Shown here piece by piece: positions 8,098 through 16,948 of a stretch of DNA of 64,000 nucleotides. Source of the stretch: Hyphomicrobiaceae bacterium (GTDB taxonomy: Bacteria > Pseudomonadota > Alphaproteobacteria > Rhizobiales > Methyloligellaceae). A program made the translations under genes and the position numbers. How positions within the stretch are numbered: the first letter of the stretch is position 1; every line of letters starts with the position of its first letter. Under the pieces are notes generated by a model. It was not told the origin of the DNA, did no database searches, and saw nothing but the letters and a program-made list of their open reading frames with translations. Location of the stretch: contig JALCBY010000006.1 in assembly GCA_028066055.1 (NCBI GenBank), positions 63,200 through 127,199 of the forward strand, in the 5' to 3' direction.

Positions 8098-9258
8098 TCA
8101 ATCCGTCTTATCGTCTTCTTCTTTGAGTTCATCCGTGTGTTCGCCAAGACCCGGTGCATAGCGGGTCAGCGCCGGGCGAACGCCATCGAAGCTCACCGGC
8201 ATGGTGATCAACTCCGGCCCCTCTGCCCCCAATCGCTGGATAATCCCGAGCGCCCGGCTTTGCGGGTCCTCCATCATCTCCAACGTATCGCGCACCGGTG
8301 CCGAGGGCACACCCACGGCGTCCAGCATTTCCCGCCAGTCATTTCGGGCGCGCGTTTTCAGGATCGGCTCCATCAAGGCATTCAATTCGCCGAGATTTTC
8401 CCAACGGTCCTGGTTGGTTGCAAAGCGCGCGTCGGCGGTCCATTCCGGATGTTCGAGTACGCCGCATAAACGTTCGAAAAGCCGGTCATTCGGCGCGGCG
8501 ACAATCAGATATCCGTCCGAACATTCGTATGCCTGATAAGGTGCCATGCCGCGCGCTGTGGTTCCCTGCCGGCCGGGGCTCTTGCCCGTTGCCTGCGCGG
8601 TCGGCACGGCATTCGCCATCCACCCGAGTGCGGTTTCATAGAGCGAGGCATCCACCACGCCCCCTTGCCCGGTTTCCTGGCGCCGGTTGAGTGCCGCGAG
8701 GATACCGATGACGCACCACATGCCGGTGCCCATATCGATCATCGACGGGCCGACGCGAACCGGAGGACGCCCCACTTCGCCGGTCACGCTCATGATGCCG
8801 CTCAGGGCCTGCATCAAGGGATCGTAACCCGGTCGCTGCTGCATGGGCCCTCCGTTTCCAAAGGACCACAGGTTGCAATACACGAGCCGCGGGTTGGCCT
8901 TCGTCAGATCGTCCGCACCAATCCCGTAGCGATCCACATGTCCCGGGCGCAGATTCTGGATAACCACATCCGCCTTGGAACCGCAGAAGTCCTGCAGCCA
9001 GATACGCTGCCCGTCGTCCTTGAGGTCGACCGTTATCGACCGTTTCTCGGCGTTGAGATAGTGGAACGTGGAGGAGGTTCCGTCGGCGAACATGTTGCCC
9101 CACTGACGGGCGTCGTCACCGCCGTCGGGACGTTCTACCTTGATAACGTCGGCTCCGAGTGCACCGAGAATCCAACCAGCGTATGGTGCGGCGACGCTCG
9201 TGCCGATCTCGACGACGCGCACGTTCGCGAGCGGCTTATCGGGCTTCGTTGTGGTCAT
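8098..9258 (-). CDS. CaiB/BaiF family (class III) CoA transferase
   Basis: Moves CoA between acyl-CoAs and a free carboxylate. It is 386 residues from the ATG at 9258, the usual length for formyl-CoA-transferase relatives. Visible are the Rossmann-like start VRVVEIGTSVAAPYAGWILG, LGADVIKVERPDGGD, QNLRPG and the catalytic Asp (D175) in PSMIDMGTG. A longer frame to 9336 adds non-family sequence and is rejected. As first gene of the minus-strand set it likely activates the substrate acid. A 117-bp gap separates it from the cbpAM pair upstream. Confidence 0.9.
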   Translation of the reverse strand: MTTTKPDKPLANVRVVEIGTSVAAPYAGWILGALGADVIKVERPDGGDDARQWGNMFADGTSSTFHYLNAEKRSITVDLKDDGQRIWLQDFCGSKADVVIQNLRPGHVDRYGIGADDLTKANPRLVYCNLWSFGNGGPMQQRPGYDPLMQALSGIMSVTGEVGRPPVRVGPSMIDMGTGMWCVIGILAALNRRQETGQGGVVDASLYETALGWMANAVPTAQATGKSPGRQGTTARGMAPYQAYECSDGYLIVAAPNDRLFERLCGVLEHPEWTADARFATNQDRWENLGELNALMEPILKTRARNDWREMLDAVGVPSAPVRDTLEMMEDPQSRALGIIQRLGAEGPELITMPVSFDGVRPALTRYAPGLGEHTDELKEEDDKTD

Positions 9259-9375
9259 CGGACATAGGGTTTCGCGGCCGGCGGGACGCAACAGTATGTG
9301 AGGTCTGGCCGGAAGTGTCCAACGGGAGCGATGCACCGGTCAAGTGGTGGGCCGGCAATCATCCGTCAGGCTAGG

Positions 9376-9720
9376 TTACTTGGGAAATTTTCGCTCGCCC
9401 TCGCCCGACAGGGCTTCCAGGATTCCGGCGCGAATGTCATCAGGTTGGGACTCCACCGCGCGCATGACCGCACGGAGTTCGCGCCGCAAACCATACACCT
9501 GGTCGAGGAGCGACAGGACGATCTCGACGGACTCGTTTTCAACGCCCAGATCATCGCGAAGCTGACGGATCAGATCACAGCGTGCGACATCGACCTCGCT
9601 GAAACTTGCGCCTTTGCTCGATGCCGCAGGAATGATCCACCCCCTCTGCACCCAGGTCTGAAGGCGGATGCTCGTCACGCCGGAGACGCGGCGCAGGACG
9701 TCCTTCTCGCTCAAGCTCAT
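9376..9720 (-). CDS. cbpM: Chaperone modulatory protein CbpM-like (MerR-fold)
   Basis: A 114-residue protein with a MerR-like helix-turn-helix N-terminus ([20 protein letters not shown]) and a C-terminal helical coiled stretch (about 60-95). CbpM proteins bind the J domain of CbpA and restrain it. The gene begins inside the stop of the DnaJ-like CbpA gene (4-bp ATGA overlap), the classic cbpAM arrangement. It lacks a sensor domain, so modulator rather than stand-alone MerR activator is the better reading. Confidence 0.8.
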   Translation of the reverse strand: MSLSEKDVLRRVSGVTSIRLQTWVQRGWIIPAASSKGASFSEVDVARCDLIRQLRDDLGVENESVEIVLSLLDQVYGLRRELRAVMRAVESQPDDIRAGILEALSGEGERKFPK

Positions 9721-10649
9721 CGCGCGCGCTCCATACCTTTGCGCGGATCGTAGGAGTGATCCTCCGCCCAGGATTTCATGAATTTCTCGAGATCGTCGTC
9801 GATCTTGTCCGGCATGACGATTTTCAGCCGCACCAACTGGTCGCCGGGGCCACCCTTGCCGGCAACGCCTTTGCCGCGCAGACGCAGCGTCTGTCCGGAG
9901 CTGGCTCCTTTCGGTACAGTCACGTTCACTTGTCCGGAGATGGTCGGCACTTGCACCTTGCCACCCAGGATAGCCTCATCGACGCTGATCGGAACTTCAA
10001 CGAGAATGTTCTTCCCGTCGCGCTCGAAGAACTTGTGCGGACGGACCTCGACGACAACAAGCGCGTCGCCCGGCGCGCCGCCATTCAGCCCGGGTTGGCC
10101 CTTGCCCTTGAGGCGAAGCACCTTGCCATCGTCGATTCCGGCCGGAATCGAGATATCCAGGACCGCACCGTCGGGCATCGTCACCCGTTTTTTCTCACCC
10201 TTCGCAGCTTCGAGAAACTCCACAGGGAAATTGTAACGCACATCGGCCCCGCGCAGCTTCATACCCTCGCCACGAGGCTCGCCCCGTGCGTATCCCCGCT
10301 GTGAAAACGCCTCCTTGAACAGGTCGCTCAGATCGGCGAAATCCTCAAAGCCCGCGCTGGAATGATACTGATGCTGCGCGTCGGCGTCCGCGTATTGGCG
10401 GTAATACTGATGCTCAGGCCGCTCCGCGCCTGTTTCATCGAGTTCTCCGGCATCATAGCGTTTGCGTTTGTCCTCGTCGCCAAGAACAGCGAAAGCGCCC
10501 GATATCTCCTTGAACCTCTCCTCCGCGGCCGTGTCTCCCGGATTGAGGTCGGGATGGAACTTTTTCGCGAGCTTCCGGTAGGTCTTGCGGATATCGTCTT
10601 GCGAAGCGTCCTTCTTAAGACCGAGTACGTCGTATGGATCTCTTGCCAC
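9717..10649 (-). CDS. cbpA: CbpA-type DnaJ-like co-chaperone without zinc finger
   Basis: A class II Hsp40 of 310 residues: J domain (1-70) with the HPD tripeptide in [10 protein letters not shown], a linker rich in Tyr, Gln and Asp, and two CTD beta-sandwich domains ([16 protein letters not shown]-like region, then [18 protein letters not shown]). There is no CxxCxGxG zinc module. A GTG start at 10649 is chosen because AGAGG sits 7 nt upstream and the J domain begins there; extension to 10763 adds unrelated sequence. It stimulates DnaK and may bind DNA. It is co-translated with cbpM. Confidence 0.88.
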   Translation of the reverse strand: MARDPYDVLGLKKDASQDDIRKTYRKLAKKFHPDLNPGDTAAEERFKEISGAFAVLGDEDKRKRYDAGELDETGAERPEHQYYRQYADADAQHQYHSSAGFEDFADLSDLFKEAFSQRGYARGEPRGEGMKLRGADVRYNFPVEFLEAAKGEKKRVTMPDGAVLDISIPAGIDDGKVLRLKGKGQPGLNGGAPGDALVVVEVRPHKFFERDGKNILVEVPISVDEAILGGKVQVPTISGQVNVTVPKGASSGQTLRLRGKGVAGKGGPGDQLVRLKIVMPDKIDDDLEKFMKSWAEDHSYDPRKGMERAR

Positions 10650-10876
10650 GTAATACCTCTGAAACCGATACGAGCTGGAGATCGCATGATGCCTCCGCAC
10701 CCTGAACAGTTTTGCCCGAGGTGCCGGCGCGTACTCCAGAACGCTTCTTCCTAGCACAAACACGCGTTCACGAAGAACAGGGTTGAACGCACCGGATTAT
10801 GTGCAGCGCTGGCAACCATTAACCTCATCTACACACCAAACCGTATAGATTTCCTGATCAGCGACGGTTGAAAGCC

Positions 10877-11431
10877 ATGTATCTGTTTCGCCTGATCTAT
10901 TATTCGAAGAATACGGCGGTGAACCCGGAGGATCCGGATTTGCGCGCGGAACTGAAGCGTATTCTGAGTTCCGCGAAACAGAACAACATGGCCAACGGCG
11001 TGACAGGTGCTCTGCTGTTCAATCAAAGCTATTTCGCGCAGGTCCTCGAAGGTGACAGAAAGGCGGTCACGGAGACGTTCTGCCGCATTGCCAGGGATCC
11101 GCGCCACACCGATCTCGTCATCCTGGATGCCCGTGCAATTTCCAAGCGCCGGTTCGCCGATTGGTCCATGTGCTTTGTCGGCCAGCCGGTTTCGGAGGAA
11201 GTTCACCGCCGCTACTGCGTATCAAACCAATTTCTGCCGGCAAAGATGACCGCGGACAGCCTCCTCAGCTTTGTTGAGGAAGTGATCGACGCAACCCCGA
11301 ATGCTGTGCGCACCAACCGGCCCGATGCAAATACCGGCACCGCATCGAAACGCGTGTTTGGCGAACGCGTGCTGAACAGGCACAAATACAGACAGCAGCC
11401 GGCACAACAGAAGGCGGAAGAGCCTGCATAA
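10877..11431 (+). CDS. BLUF-domain blue-light photoreceptor
   Basis: A 184-residue protein with an FAD-binding BLUF domain at residues 2-95. The key photocycle residues line up: Y8 in LIYYS, N37 in KQNNMANG and Q55 in FAQVLEGD, with W in FADWSMCF for the Trp position. The C-terminal 90 residues hold no recognisable output domain; they end in a Gln/Lys-rich tail. It is a short BLUF protein that probably signals through protein contact. An ATG at 10877 fits the domain start better than TTG at 10868. It stands alone, divergent from cbpAM. Confidence 0.9.
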   Translation: MYLFRLIYYSKNTAVNPEDPDLRAELKRILSSAKQNNMANGVTGALLFNQSYFAQVLEGDRKAVTETFCRIARDPRHTDLVILDARAISKRRFADWSMCFVGQPVSEEVHRRYCVSNQFLPAKMTADSLLSFVEEVIDATPNAVRTNRPDANTGTASKRVFGERVLNRHKYRQQPAQQKAEEPA

Positions 11432-11512
11432 GTTTGCGTATCCAGCCGCCGCATCTATTATTCGACACACACCAATCTGTTTTTGACGTTTCGCCGGGAA
11501 CGATGAACCAAC

Positions 11513-12763
11513 ATGGCTGAACCGGGGCCATTCCCCAAACAGGAGTTCGATCCCTCCAAAGCAGGCCCGCTCGACGGCGTGCGCGTCCTTGATCTTTCAC
11601 GTGTCGTGGTTGGCAACATGCTGACATTGCAGTTGGCAGACTTCGGAGCGGATGTGATCAAGATCGAGGACCCGGCAAAGGGCGATCCGCTCAGATCCTG
11701 GGGAAACGACGGGGTGGAGACGACATGGAAGGAGTATTCCCGCAACAAAAGAAGCGTGGGGCTCAACCTTCGGGATGAGAGGGCGCGTCAGTTGCTGCTT
11801 CGGCTTGTTTCGACGGCCCATGTGCTGATCGAGAACTTTCGGCCGGGCCGACTGGAGGAGATGGGCCTCTCGCCCGACACCCTGCACAAACAGAACCCCG
11901 GACTGGTGATCGTGCGTATCTCCGGTTTCGGTCAGACCGGTCCCTATCGCGAGCGCCCCGGCTTCGGCACACTCATTGAAGCGCTTTCCGGTTTTGCTGC
12001 CCGGAACGGGTTTGCCGACCGCGAGCCGGTCCTGCCACCGCTCGCCCTCGCCGACATGGTGTCCGGCCTCACAGGCGCTTTCGCCACCATGGTGGCCCTG
12101 CGGGAGGTCGAGGCGAAGGGCGGTAAGGGGCAGGTTATCGATCTGGCGCTGCTCGACGCCATGCACGCGATAATGGGTCCTGAATCGATGATCCTCCAAC
12201 TCACGGACACGGTGAAGGAGCGGTCCGGCAATGCGTCCAGCACGGCTGCCCCGCGCGACGTCTACCGGACGAAAGATGGGAGTTATATCGCGCTCTCGGC
12301 ATCAATCCAGACCATGGCGGAACGGGTGTTCCGGGCGATCGGCCGGGAGGATGTGATCGACGATCCACGTTATCGTACCAACCAGGATCGCGTGCGCCAC
12401 AAGGACGAGGTGAATGGCCTGGTCGCCGAGTGGGTCGCCGAACGAACCCGGGACGACGTCATGAAGATTTTCGAACGGGAAGAAATCACTGCCTCGCCGA
12501 TTTACGATCCGCGCGATATGACGCGCGATCCCCATTTCATCGACCGTGGTGTGATTGTCGAGTTGCCTGACGATGATATCGGGTCCGCTCCCATGCACAA
12601 TATCGTTCCGCGGCTCTCGGAAACGCCAGGCGGCTTCCGGCGTCCCGCACCAGGTATCGGAGCCGACACCGATGACCTTTTGGAGGAAATCGGCGTCGAT
12701 CAGACGGAGCGCGCCGCGCTCCGGTCAGCGGGAATCATCGGCGGCGGGAGCGAGCGCAAATGA
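11513..12763 (+). CDS. CaiB/BaiF family (class III) CoA transferase, second copy
   Basis: A 416-residue class III CoA transferase. VRVLDLSRVVVGNMLTLQLA, FGADVIKIEDPAKGD, ENFRPGRLEEMG and the catalytic Asp (D181) in LALADMVSGL match the family. It overlaps the following CoA-ester lyase gene by 4 bp (ATGA), so the two are translated together. In itaconate, mesaconate and citramalate catabolism a CaiB-type transferase activates the acid for a CitE-like lyase; that pairing is the best functional guess. Substrate is unproven. Confidence 0.9.
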   Translation: MAEPGPFPKQEFDPSKAGPLDGVRVLDLSRVVVGNMLTLQLADFGADVIKIEDPAKGDPLRSWGNDGVETTWKEYSRNKRSVGLNLRDERARQLLLRLVSTAHVLIENFRPGRLEEMGLSPDTLHKQNPGLVIVRISGFGQTGPYRERPGFGTLIEALSGFAARNGFADREPVLPPLALADMVSGLTGAFATMVALREVEAKGGKGQVIDLALLDAMHAIMGPESMILQLTDTVKERSGNASSTAAPRDVYRTKDGSYIALSASIQTMAERVFRAIGREDVIDDPRYRTNQDRVRHKDEVNGLVAEWVAERTRDDVMKIFEREEITASPIYDPRDMTRDPHFIDRGVIVELPDDDIGSAPMHNIVPRLSETPGGFRRPAPGIGADTDDLLEEIGVDQTERAALRSAGIIGGGSERK

Positions 12764-13665
12764 ATGACAATCTTCCAGAACCGCCGATCTGGCGTTCGCT
12801 GCTTTACGTTCCAGCCAACAACGAGCGCTTTGTTGTAAAGGCGCACACCCGCGGCGCGGACGCCATCATTCTCGACCTCGAGGACTCCGTGCCTGCTGCA
12901 GAACGACCGGCAGCGCGCTCAAACCTGGCGAACGCCGTCAAAGCGGTCGGACAGTCCGGTGCGGACGTTACGGTCCGGATCAACCGGCCTTTGCGAGAAA
13001 CCATCGGCGACCTCGAAGCGGCCGTGATTTCCGGTGTACGTGCGCTGTTCGTGGCCAAGACCGAGAGCCCCGACCATTTGCGCCTGATCGACGAGATCGT
13101 CTCCGATCTTGAAGCCGAGCGTGGACTGCCGCCACGCGGTATCGGGTTTTCTGTCATGATCGAAAGTCCCGGCGCGCTACGGAAAGCGGCTGATATCGCG
13201 GCCTCCAGTCCCCGCGTCGTCGCTATGTCCCTTGGCGGAGAAGATTTTGCGATGGAGATGCACGCCCCTCCCGATCCCGAGACACTGGAGCTGCCCAAGC
13301 TGTTGTGCCTTATGGCGGCACGCGAGGCCGGCGTCATGCCACTCGGTTTTCTGGGAACCGTTGCGGACTACACGAACCTGGAAGGCGTACGAGGGATCCT
13401 GACACGCTCACGCAAGTTCGGGTTTGAAGGCGGCAGTTGCATTCATCCGGCAATGATCCCACTGCTCAACGAAGCCTTCGCGCCGACACGGGAAGAGGTC
13501 GACTGGGCGCAACGTGTCGTAACCGAATACGCTGCAGCCCAAAGGCAAGGCAAAGGCGCAATCACCATCGACGGCAAGATGGTGGATGTGCCGGTTGCCA
13601 TCCGCGCCGGACGCCTTCTGGCGCGGCATGAGGCGATTGCCGCGAAGACCGGAACTACCCTCTAG
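12760..13665 (+). CDS. HpcH/HpaI-CitE-like CoA-ester lyase
   Basis: A 301-residue TIM-barrel lyase of the citrate lyase beta / malyl-CoA / citramalyl-CoA lyase group, Mg-dependent C-C cleavage of a 3-hydroxyacyl-CoA type ester. Markers: RSLLYVPANNERFV at the start, ADAIILDLEDSVP (metal-side acids), FSVMIESPGAL (metal-binding Glu) and VAMSLGGEDFAMEM. Citrate lyase alpha and gamma subunits are absent, so it is a stand-alone CoA-ester lyase. It is paired with the CoA transferase by overlap and convergent, overlapping by 4 bp, with the DM13 gene. Confidence 0.88.
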   Translation: MNDNLPEPPIWRSLLYVPANNERFVVKAHTRGADAIILDLEDSVPAAERPAARSNLANAVKAVGQSGADVTVRINRPLRETIGDLEAAVISGVRALFVAKTESPDHLRLIDEIVSDLEAERGLPPRGIGFSVMIESPGALRKAADIAASSPRVVAMSLGGEDFAMEMHAPPDPETLELPKLLCLMAAREAGVMPLGFLGTVADYTNLEGVRGILTRSRKFGFEGGSCIHPAMIPLLNEAFAPTREEVDWAQRVVTEYAAAQRQGKGAITIDGKMVDVPVAIRAGRLLARHEAIAAKTGTTL

Positions 13666-14153
13666 CTTTTTGCAACCTCTTTGAGGTCGGCCGGCGAAAT
13701 CAGGACCGAAAACTCCTCGCACCAGATCACGACGCTCTTATATTGGGTCAAATCGAGACCGGCCGGAATGGCGTATTTCTGGCTGCCCTTGAAACTTCGC
13801 AGACGACCAAGATCAACGAACATCACTCCCGTCAGGTCGCCGGACGCCCGGATATCAGCCTTTGGAACGAGATAGACGTGAAACTTGGGTCCGGGTCCAA
13901 CCTCGAAGTCTTTGTGCAGGAAGACGTTCTTTTCATAGACGCTCACTCCACCCTTTCCGTAGTGGATCGGATCGCTTGGGTTGGCGTGAATGAACGTTCC
14001 TTCAGCAACCAGTCCCGTTTTTTCAGATGCGGTGAGCTGTTCCGTCGCCTCCGGCGGCGGGAACACGTAAGGGAACAGAAAGAAACCGAGCGCCACGCCG
14101 AAGCCCGTTCCGAGCAGACCCCCAAACAGAAATACCGCAAGCCACCGCCACAT
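13662..14153 (-). CDS. Membrane-anchored DM13 domain protein
   Basis: A 163-residue protein starting MWRWLAVFLFGG: one N-terminal membrane anchor (about 2-26) followed by an extracytoplasmic DM13 domain (about 55-158). The DM13 end YKSVVIWCEEFSVLISPADL includes the conserved Cys that has been proposed to take part in redox chemistry. The start at 14153 places the anchor at the N-terminus; a longer frame to 14189 adds nothing recognised. Function is unknown. It shares a 4-bp stop overlap with the lyase. Confidence 0.8.
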   Translation of the reverse strand: MWRWLAVFLFGGLLGTGFGVALGFFLFPYVFPPPEATEQLTASEKTGLVAEGTFIHANPSDPIHYGKGGVSVYEKNVFLHKDFEVGPGPKFHVYLVPKADIRASGDLTGVMFVDLGRLRSFKGSQKYAIPAGLDLTQYKSVVIWCEEFSVLISPADLKEVAKS

Positions 14154-14324
14154 ACGCGCCTCCCTGAAAACTTCGAGCCGTAATGCCATCTTACCGCGAA
14201 TTGGTTACGCTCAAAGGCGCCAACCGGATGCGCGAAGAAGATCGCCCGAAAATCGCGCTTTACCGGGCGCTAACTATCTTGGCTCAAAGTGGACCTCTGA
14301 CAAAAATTCAAAAAGGACACGCGC

Positions 14325-14717
14325 GTGCTCAGGCGGTTTGCATTGCATTCAGCACTTGCGCTGGCACTGTTTTCCAGCGCCGCGGTGGCGTCTGAGCCAC
14401 GAGAAATCGAAAAATCGTACAACGCGCGTGTGGGCGAACAGCTCTTTCTGAAGCTGCCGGGAGACCCGGAGAAGGGCTACAAGTGGCGTTTTAATCCCGG
14501 TGCAAGTGCCGGCGCGCACTTGGTAAATGTCGATCCGCTCGGCTGGCTTTTGGCGAAAAAGGGCGTTTCGATATTCTTTCAGGAATTGAGCGTTCTGAAT
14601 GTCGCGGTTAAGGCCAAGGCAGCTGGCAGGGCCGATCTCGCCTTCGACTATTATCGTGATGTGGGAAGACGCCGGTTCACCAAGACGAGATACTTCCGTA
14701 TCGACATCAGACCTTAA
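14325..14717 (+). CDS. Secreted protein, possible chagasin-like (I42) inhibitor fold
   Basis: A 130-residue protein with a Sec signal peptide (LRRFALHSALALALFSSAAVASE; likely cleaved after VAS). The mature part shows GEQLFLKLPGDPEKGYKW, which resembles the NPTTGYxW loop of chagasin-type cysteine peptidase inhibitors, and ends with an YYRDVGRRRFTKTRYF strand pair near the position of the third inhibitor loop. Similarity is weak, so the fold call is tentative. The start is a GTG at 14325 with AAAAGGA about 8 nt upstream. Confidence 0.55.
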   Translation: MLRRFALHSALALALFSSAAVASEPREIEKSYNARVGEQLFLKLPGDPEKGYKWRFNPGASAGAHLVNVDPLGWLLAKKGVSIFFQELSVLNVAVKAKAAGRADLAFDYYRDVGRRRFTKTRYFRIDIRP

Positions 14718-14751
14718 GCAATCTGATCCCGCGGGAACGACCATTGTCCTG

Positions 14752-15021
14752 TCAGTTCAGCCGGAACTCCCCGTCGAAGAAACGGATCTCACGGGGAGAA
14801 AGCAACTGCTTGTGCGCAACCCGGATTTTGTAGAGCGGACCGTCGAGACTCTCGGTCCAGAAGCGCAGGAAATCAGCGAGTTTGGGGAATGCCGGCGCGA
14901 TATCGTAATCCTGCCAGACATATGTCTGGATCAACGCCGGGTGGTCGGGCATCCGGTAAAGGATTTCTGCGGTTGTCAGGCTGTGTCCCCGTAACTGACG
15001 CAAAAAATCCCGATCTGTCAT
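14752..15021 (-). CDS. usg: Usg family protein
   Basis: An 89-residue conserved alphaproteobacterial protein. The segment LTTAEILYRMPDHPALIQTY followed by VWQDYDIAPAFPKL is the Usg hallmark. Named after an unknown small gene near trpF in other bacteria; its biochemical role is not known. No trp genes are nearby here. No signal peptide is seen. Confidence 0.9.
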   Translation of the reverse strand: MTDRDFLRQLRGHSLTTAEILYRMPDHPALIQTYVWQDYDIAPAFPKLADFLRFWTESLDGPLYKIRVAHKQLLSPREIRFFDGEFRLN

Positions 15022-15138
15022 CCCGGACTCTCCTCGCAGGTGATTCGTTCCAGATAGACGAGAATGCTACCCCAAATCCCCTTGGTGGATCAAATTTCGC
15101 TGCTATTTCATGATGTTGGCAGCAAAGGCGGCGTGCTG

Positions 15139-15366
15139 CTAACGCCGTCGCACAAGCTTGTCCCAGAAGCGGAGAAGCAGATAGTCGCAAAGACCGGCAA
15201 ACAGGAAAGCAATCGCCACGAACTTGGCCGTCTCCGGATCGAGGCCGACGAAATCGGGACGAAGATACAAAATGAGCCCGGTGGTGAGACAGACCAAGGC
15301 CATTATGCCGAATGCGACTTTGATGATGCGATTTCGGGCATCGGGTTCCTTGTCATACTCGACCAC
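15139..15366 (-). CDS. Small two-helix membrane protein, unknown function
   Basis: A 75-residue protein with two predicted membrane helices (about 14-36 and 46-65) and a basic C-terminus (FWDKLVRRR). It starts 2 bp after the stop of cca and is probably co-translated with it. I do not recognise a named family. The length, hydrophobic pattern and tight spacing support it being real. Confidence 0.65.
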   Translation of the reverse strand: MVEYDKEPDARNRIIKVAFGIMALVCLTTGLILYLRPDFVGLDPETAKFVAIAFLFAGLCDYLLLRFWDKLVRRR

Positions 15367-15368
15367 GG

Positions 15369-16646
15369 CTACTGCCTCCCGGACGTGCGTTCCGCGCCTG
15401 TAAGAACCAGTTCTTTGGCCGCCGCAAGAAGGTTTTTTCTGGATTCGGTACAGCCGCTTTCAAGCCACTGCGCCTCGAGCTGTTTCAGGATTTTGCCAAC
15501 GGCCGGGCCCTCGGCCGCACCAAGTTCGACAAGGTCAGCGCCCTGCAACGGGAATTCGGGAACCGGCAACCGTGCAATCCGCTGAACGAGTTTGCGCCAC
15601 GCCACGTTTGACGCGGGTTTTTCCGAACATGCCCATGACTTGAGCGCCGCGTCGTGTGCGCCGTCCTTTCCAAACCGAAAAACCAGCCGTCGAAGTTCAG
15701 ACTCATCGGAGGCTTCGGCGACAGCAGGCAACCGTGCAAACATGACGAGCCGGTCGCGCTCCACATTTGACAGGCGGAGAGTTGCGGCAAGCCGTTCGGC
15801 GTCTTCCCGGACGAAAACACCAATCCCACCGAGCCTGAGCATCGCGTCCGCTTCCTCATCCAGCGCGGCTTCGATCGCCGCCAGCCGTTCAAAGCGGGAG
15901 ATATTGGGCGCGCCGTGGAGAATCTCGACGAGCAAACCGAAATCAAACATTTTGCGCAGAGACATGACGGCGCCACCGGCCCCCAGCAAGCGCTTGAGCT
16001 CACCTGCAACGCGTTCACCTGAGAGTCCGTGCAGCCCGGCACGTCCGCGCACGCAGGCACTCAAACTTTCGGTGTCGAAATCCTCCGTCTCGAGTTCCGC
16101 ATTCAAACGGAAGAAGCGCAGGATCCGAAGATAGTCCTCCGCGACCCGCGCCAGCGCATCGCCGATGAAACGCACGTGAGGTTTTTCAATATCGGCAATC
16201 GCATTCAACGGATCGAAAACGGTCCCGTCCGCATCCGCATAGAGCGCGTTGATTGAAAAGTCCCGTCGACTGGCATCCGCCACCCAGTCTTCTGTGAACG
16301 CAACCGTCGCGTGGCGTCCGAAGGTCTCCACGTCCCGGCGCAGCGTGGTCACTTCGAAGCCACGATAGTCGGCAACAACGGTCACCGTTCCGTGCCTGAT
16401 GCCGGTCGGTATCGCTTTCAGTCCGGCGGCTTGTGCAAGCTCCATCACCCTTTCCGGAGGCGCGTCGGTTGCAAAGTCGACATCCTGCACGGGCCGTCCC
16501 AGCAGCGTATCGCGCACGGCACCGCCAACCGCAAGGGCCGTGTGGTCCCCGGCGCAGAGGGCTTCAAAAACGCGAACGGTTCCCGGCCAGGACAGCCACT
16601 CGGCACCTGCAATGGAGCTGGATGAGTTTGTCGATCGGGCGGACAA
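15369..16646 (-). CDS. cca: CCA tRNA nucleotidyltransferase / poly(A) polymerase family
   Basis: Adds or repairs the 3'-CCA end of tRNAs. It is about 425 residues, in the class II head-neck-body layout: GGAVRDTLLGRPVQDVDFATD (41-61; catalytic acids D55 and D57), then RRDVETFGRHA and DASRRDFSINALYAD, which form the template pocket. No C-terminal HD motif is obvious. The 5' end has no ATG before residue 66, so a TTG at 16646 is the likeliest start; the exact start is uncertain. It sits in a minus-strand run with a CoA pyrophosphatase and DUF6111, as in other Hyphomicrobiales. Confidence 0.92.
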   Translation of the reverse strand: MSARSTNSSSSIAGAEWLSWPGTVRVFEALCAGDHTALAVGGAVRDTLLGRPVQDVDFATDAPPERVMELAQAAGLKAIPTGIRHGTVTVVADYRGFEVTTLRRDVETFGRHATVAFTEDWVADASRRDFSINALYADADGTVFDPLNAIADIEKPHVRFIGDALARVAEDYLRILRFFRLNAELETEDFDTESLSACVRGRAGLHGLSGERVAGELKRLLGAGGAVMSLRKMFDFGLLVEILHGAPNISRFERLAAIEAALDEEADAMLRLGGIGVFVREDAERLAATLRLSNVERDRLVMFARLPAVAEASDESELRRLVFRFGKDGAHDAALKSWACSEKPASNVAWRKLVQRIARLPVPEFPLQGADLVELGAAEGPAVGKILKQLEAQWLESGCTESRKNLLAAAKELVLTGAERTSGRQ

Positions 16647-16684
16647 GGACGTATCAGTCCTCCGTTCTGGATTGTCGGCAACGG

Positions 16685-16948
16685 CTACGGGCTGCGTCCG
16701 GGCGTCTGGCCGGCGGGTTTCTCGGTCGTGGCGCGCTGTTGCCTCTCATATTCGAGAATATCGGATGAGACGAGACTGCCGAGCGTACCCATGGCCAGTA
16801 TCGTACCTGCAATAATCAGCCAGTTGATGGGAGCGTCCTTCAGAAAATCCTTCTTCAGCTCGCCGCTGTTCTTCACATACTGATAGGCCGCATAAAGGAA
16901 GAATGGCAGGAAAAACATTCCGATCATGGCAAGAACGACACGAATCAT
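16685..16948 (-). CDS. DUF6111 family membrane protein
   Basis: An 87-residue protein with two membrane helices (about 3-24 and 41-63) and a polar, Pro/Gly-rich C-terminus. It matches DUF6111, a small family I associate with this position between a Nudix CoA pyrophosphatase and cca in Hyphomicrobiales. It overlaps the Nudix gene stop by 4 bp. Function is unknown. Confidence 0.8.
   Translation of the reverse strand: MIRVVLAMIGMFFLPFFLYAAYQYVKNSGELKKDFLKDAPINWLIIAGTILAMGTLGSLVSSDILEYERQQRATTEKPAGQTPGRSP

Noticed and set aside
10775-10788. GAAC-N6-GAAC resembling a LexA box
   Set aside because: Spacing is 6, not 7, and the neighbouring genes are not SOS genes.
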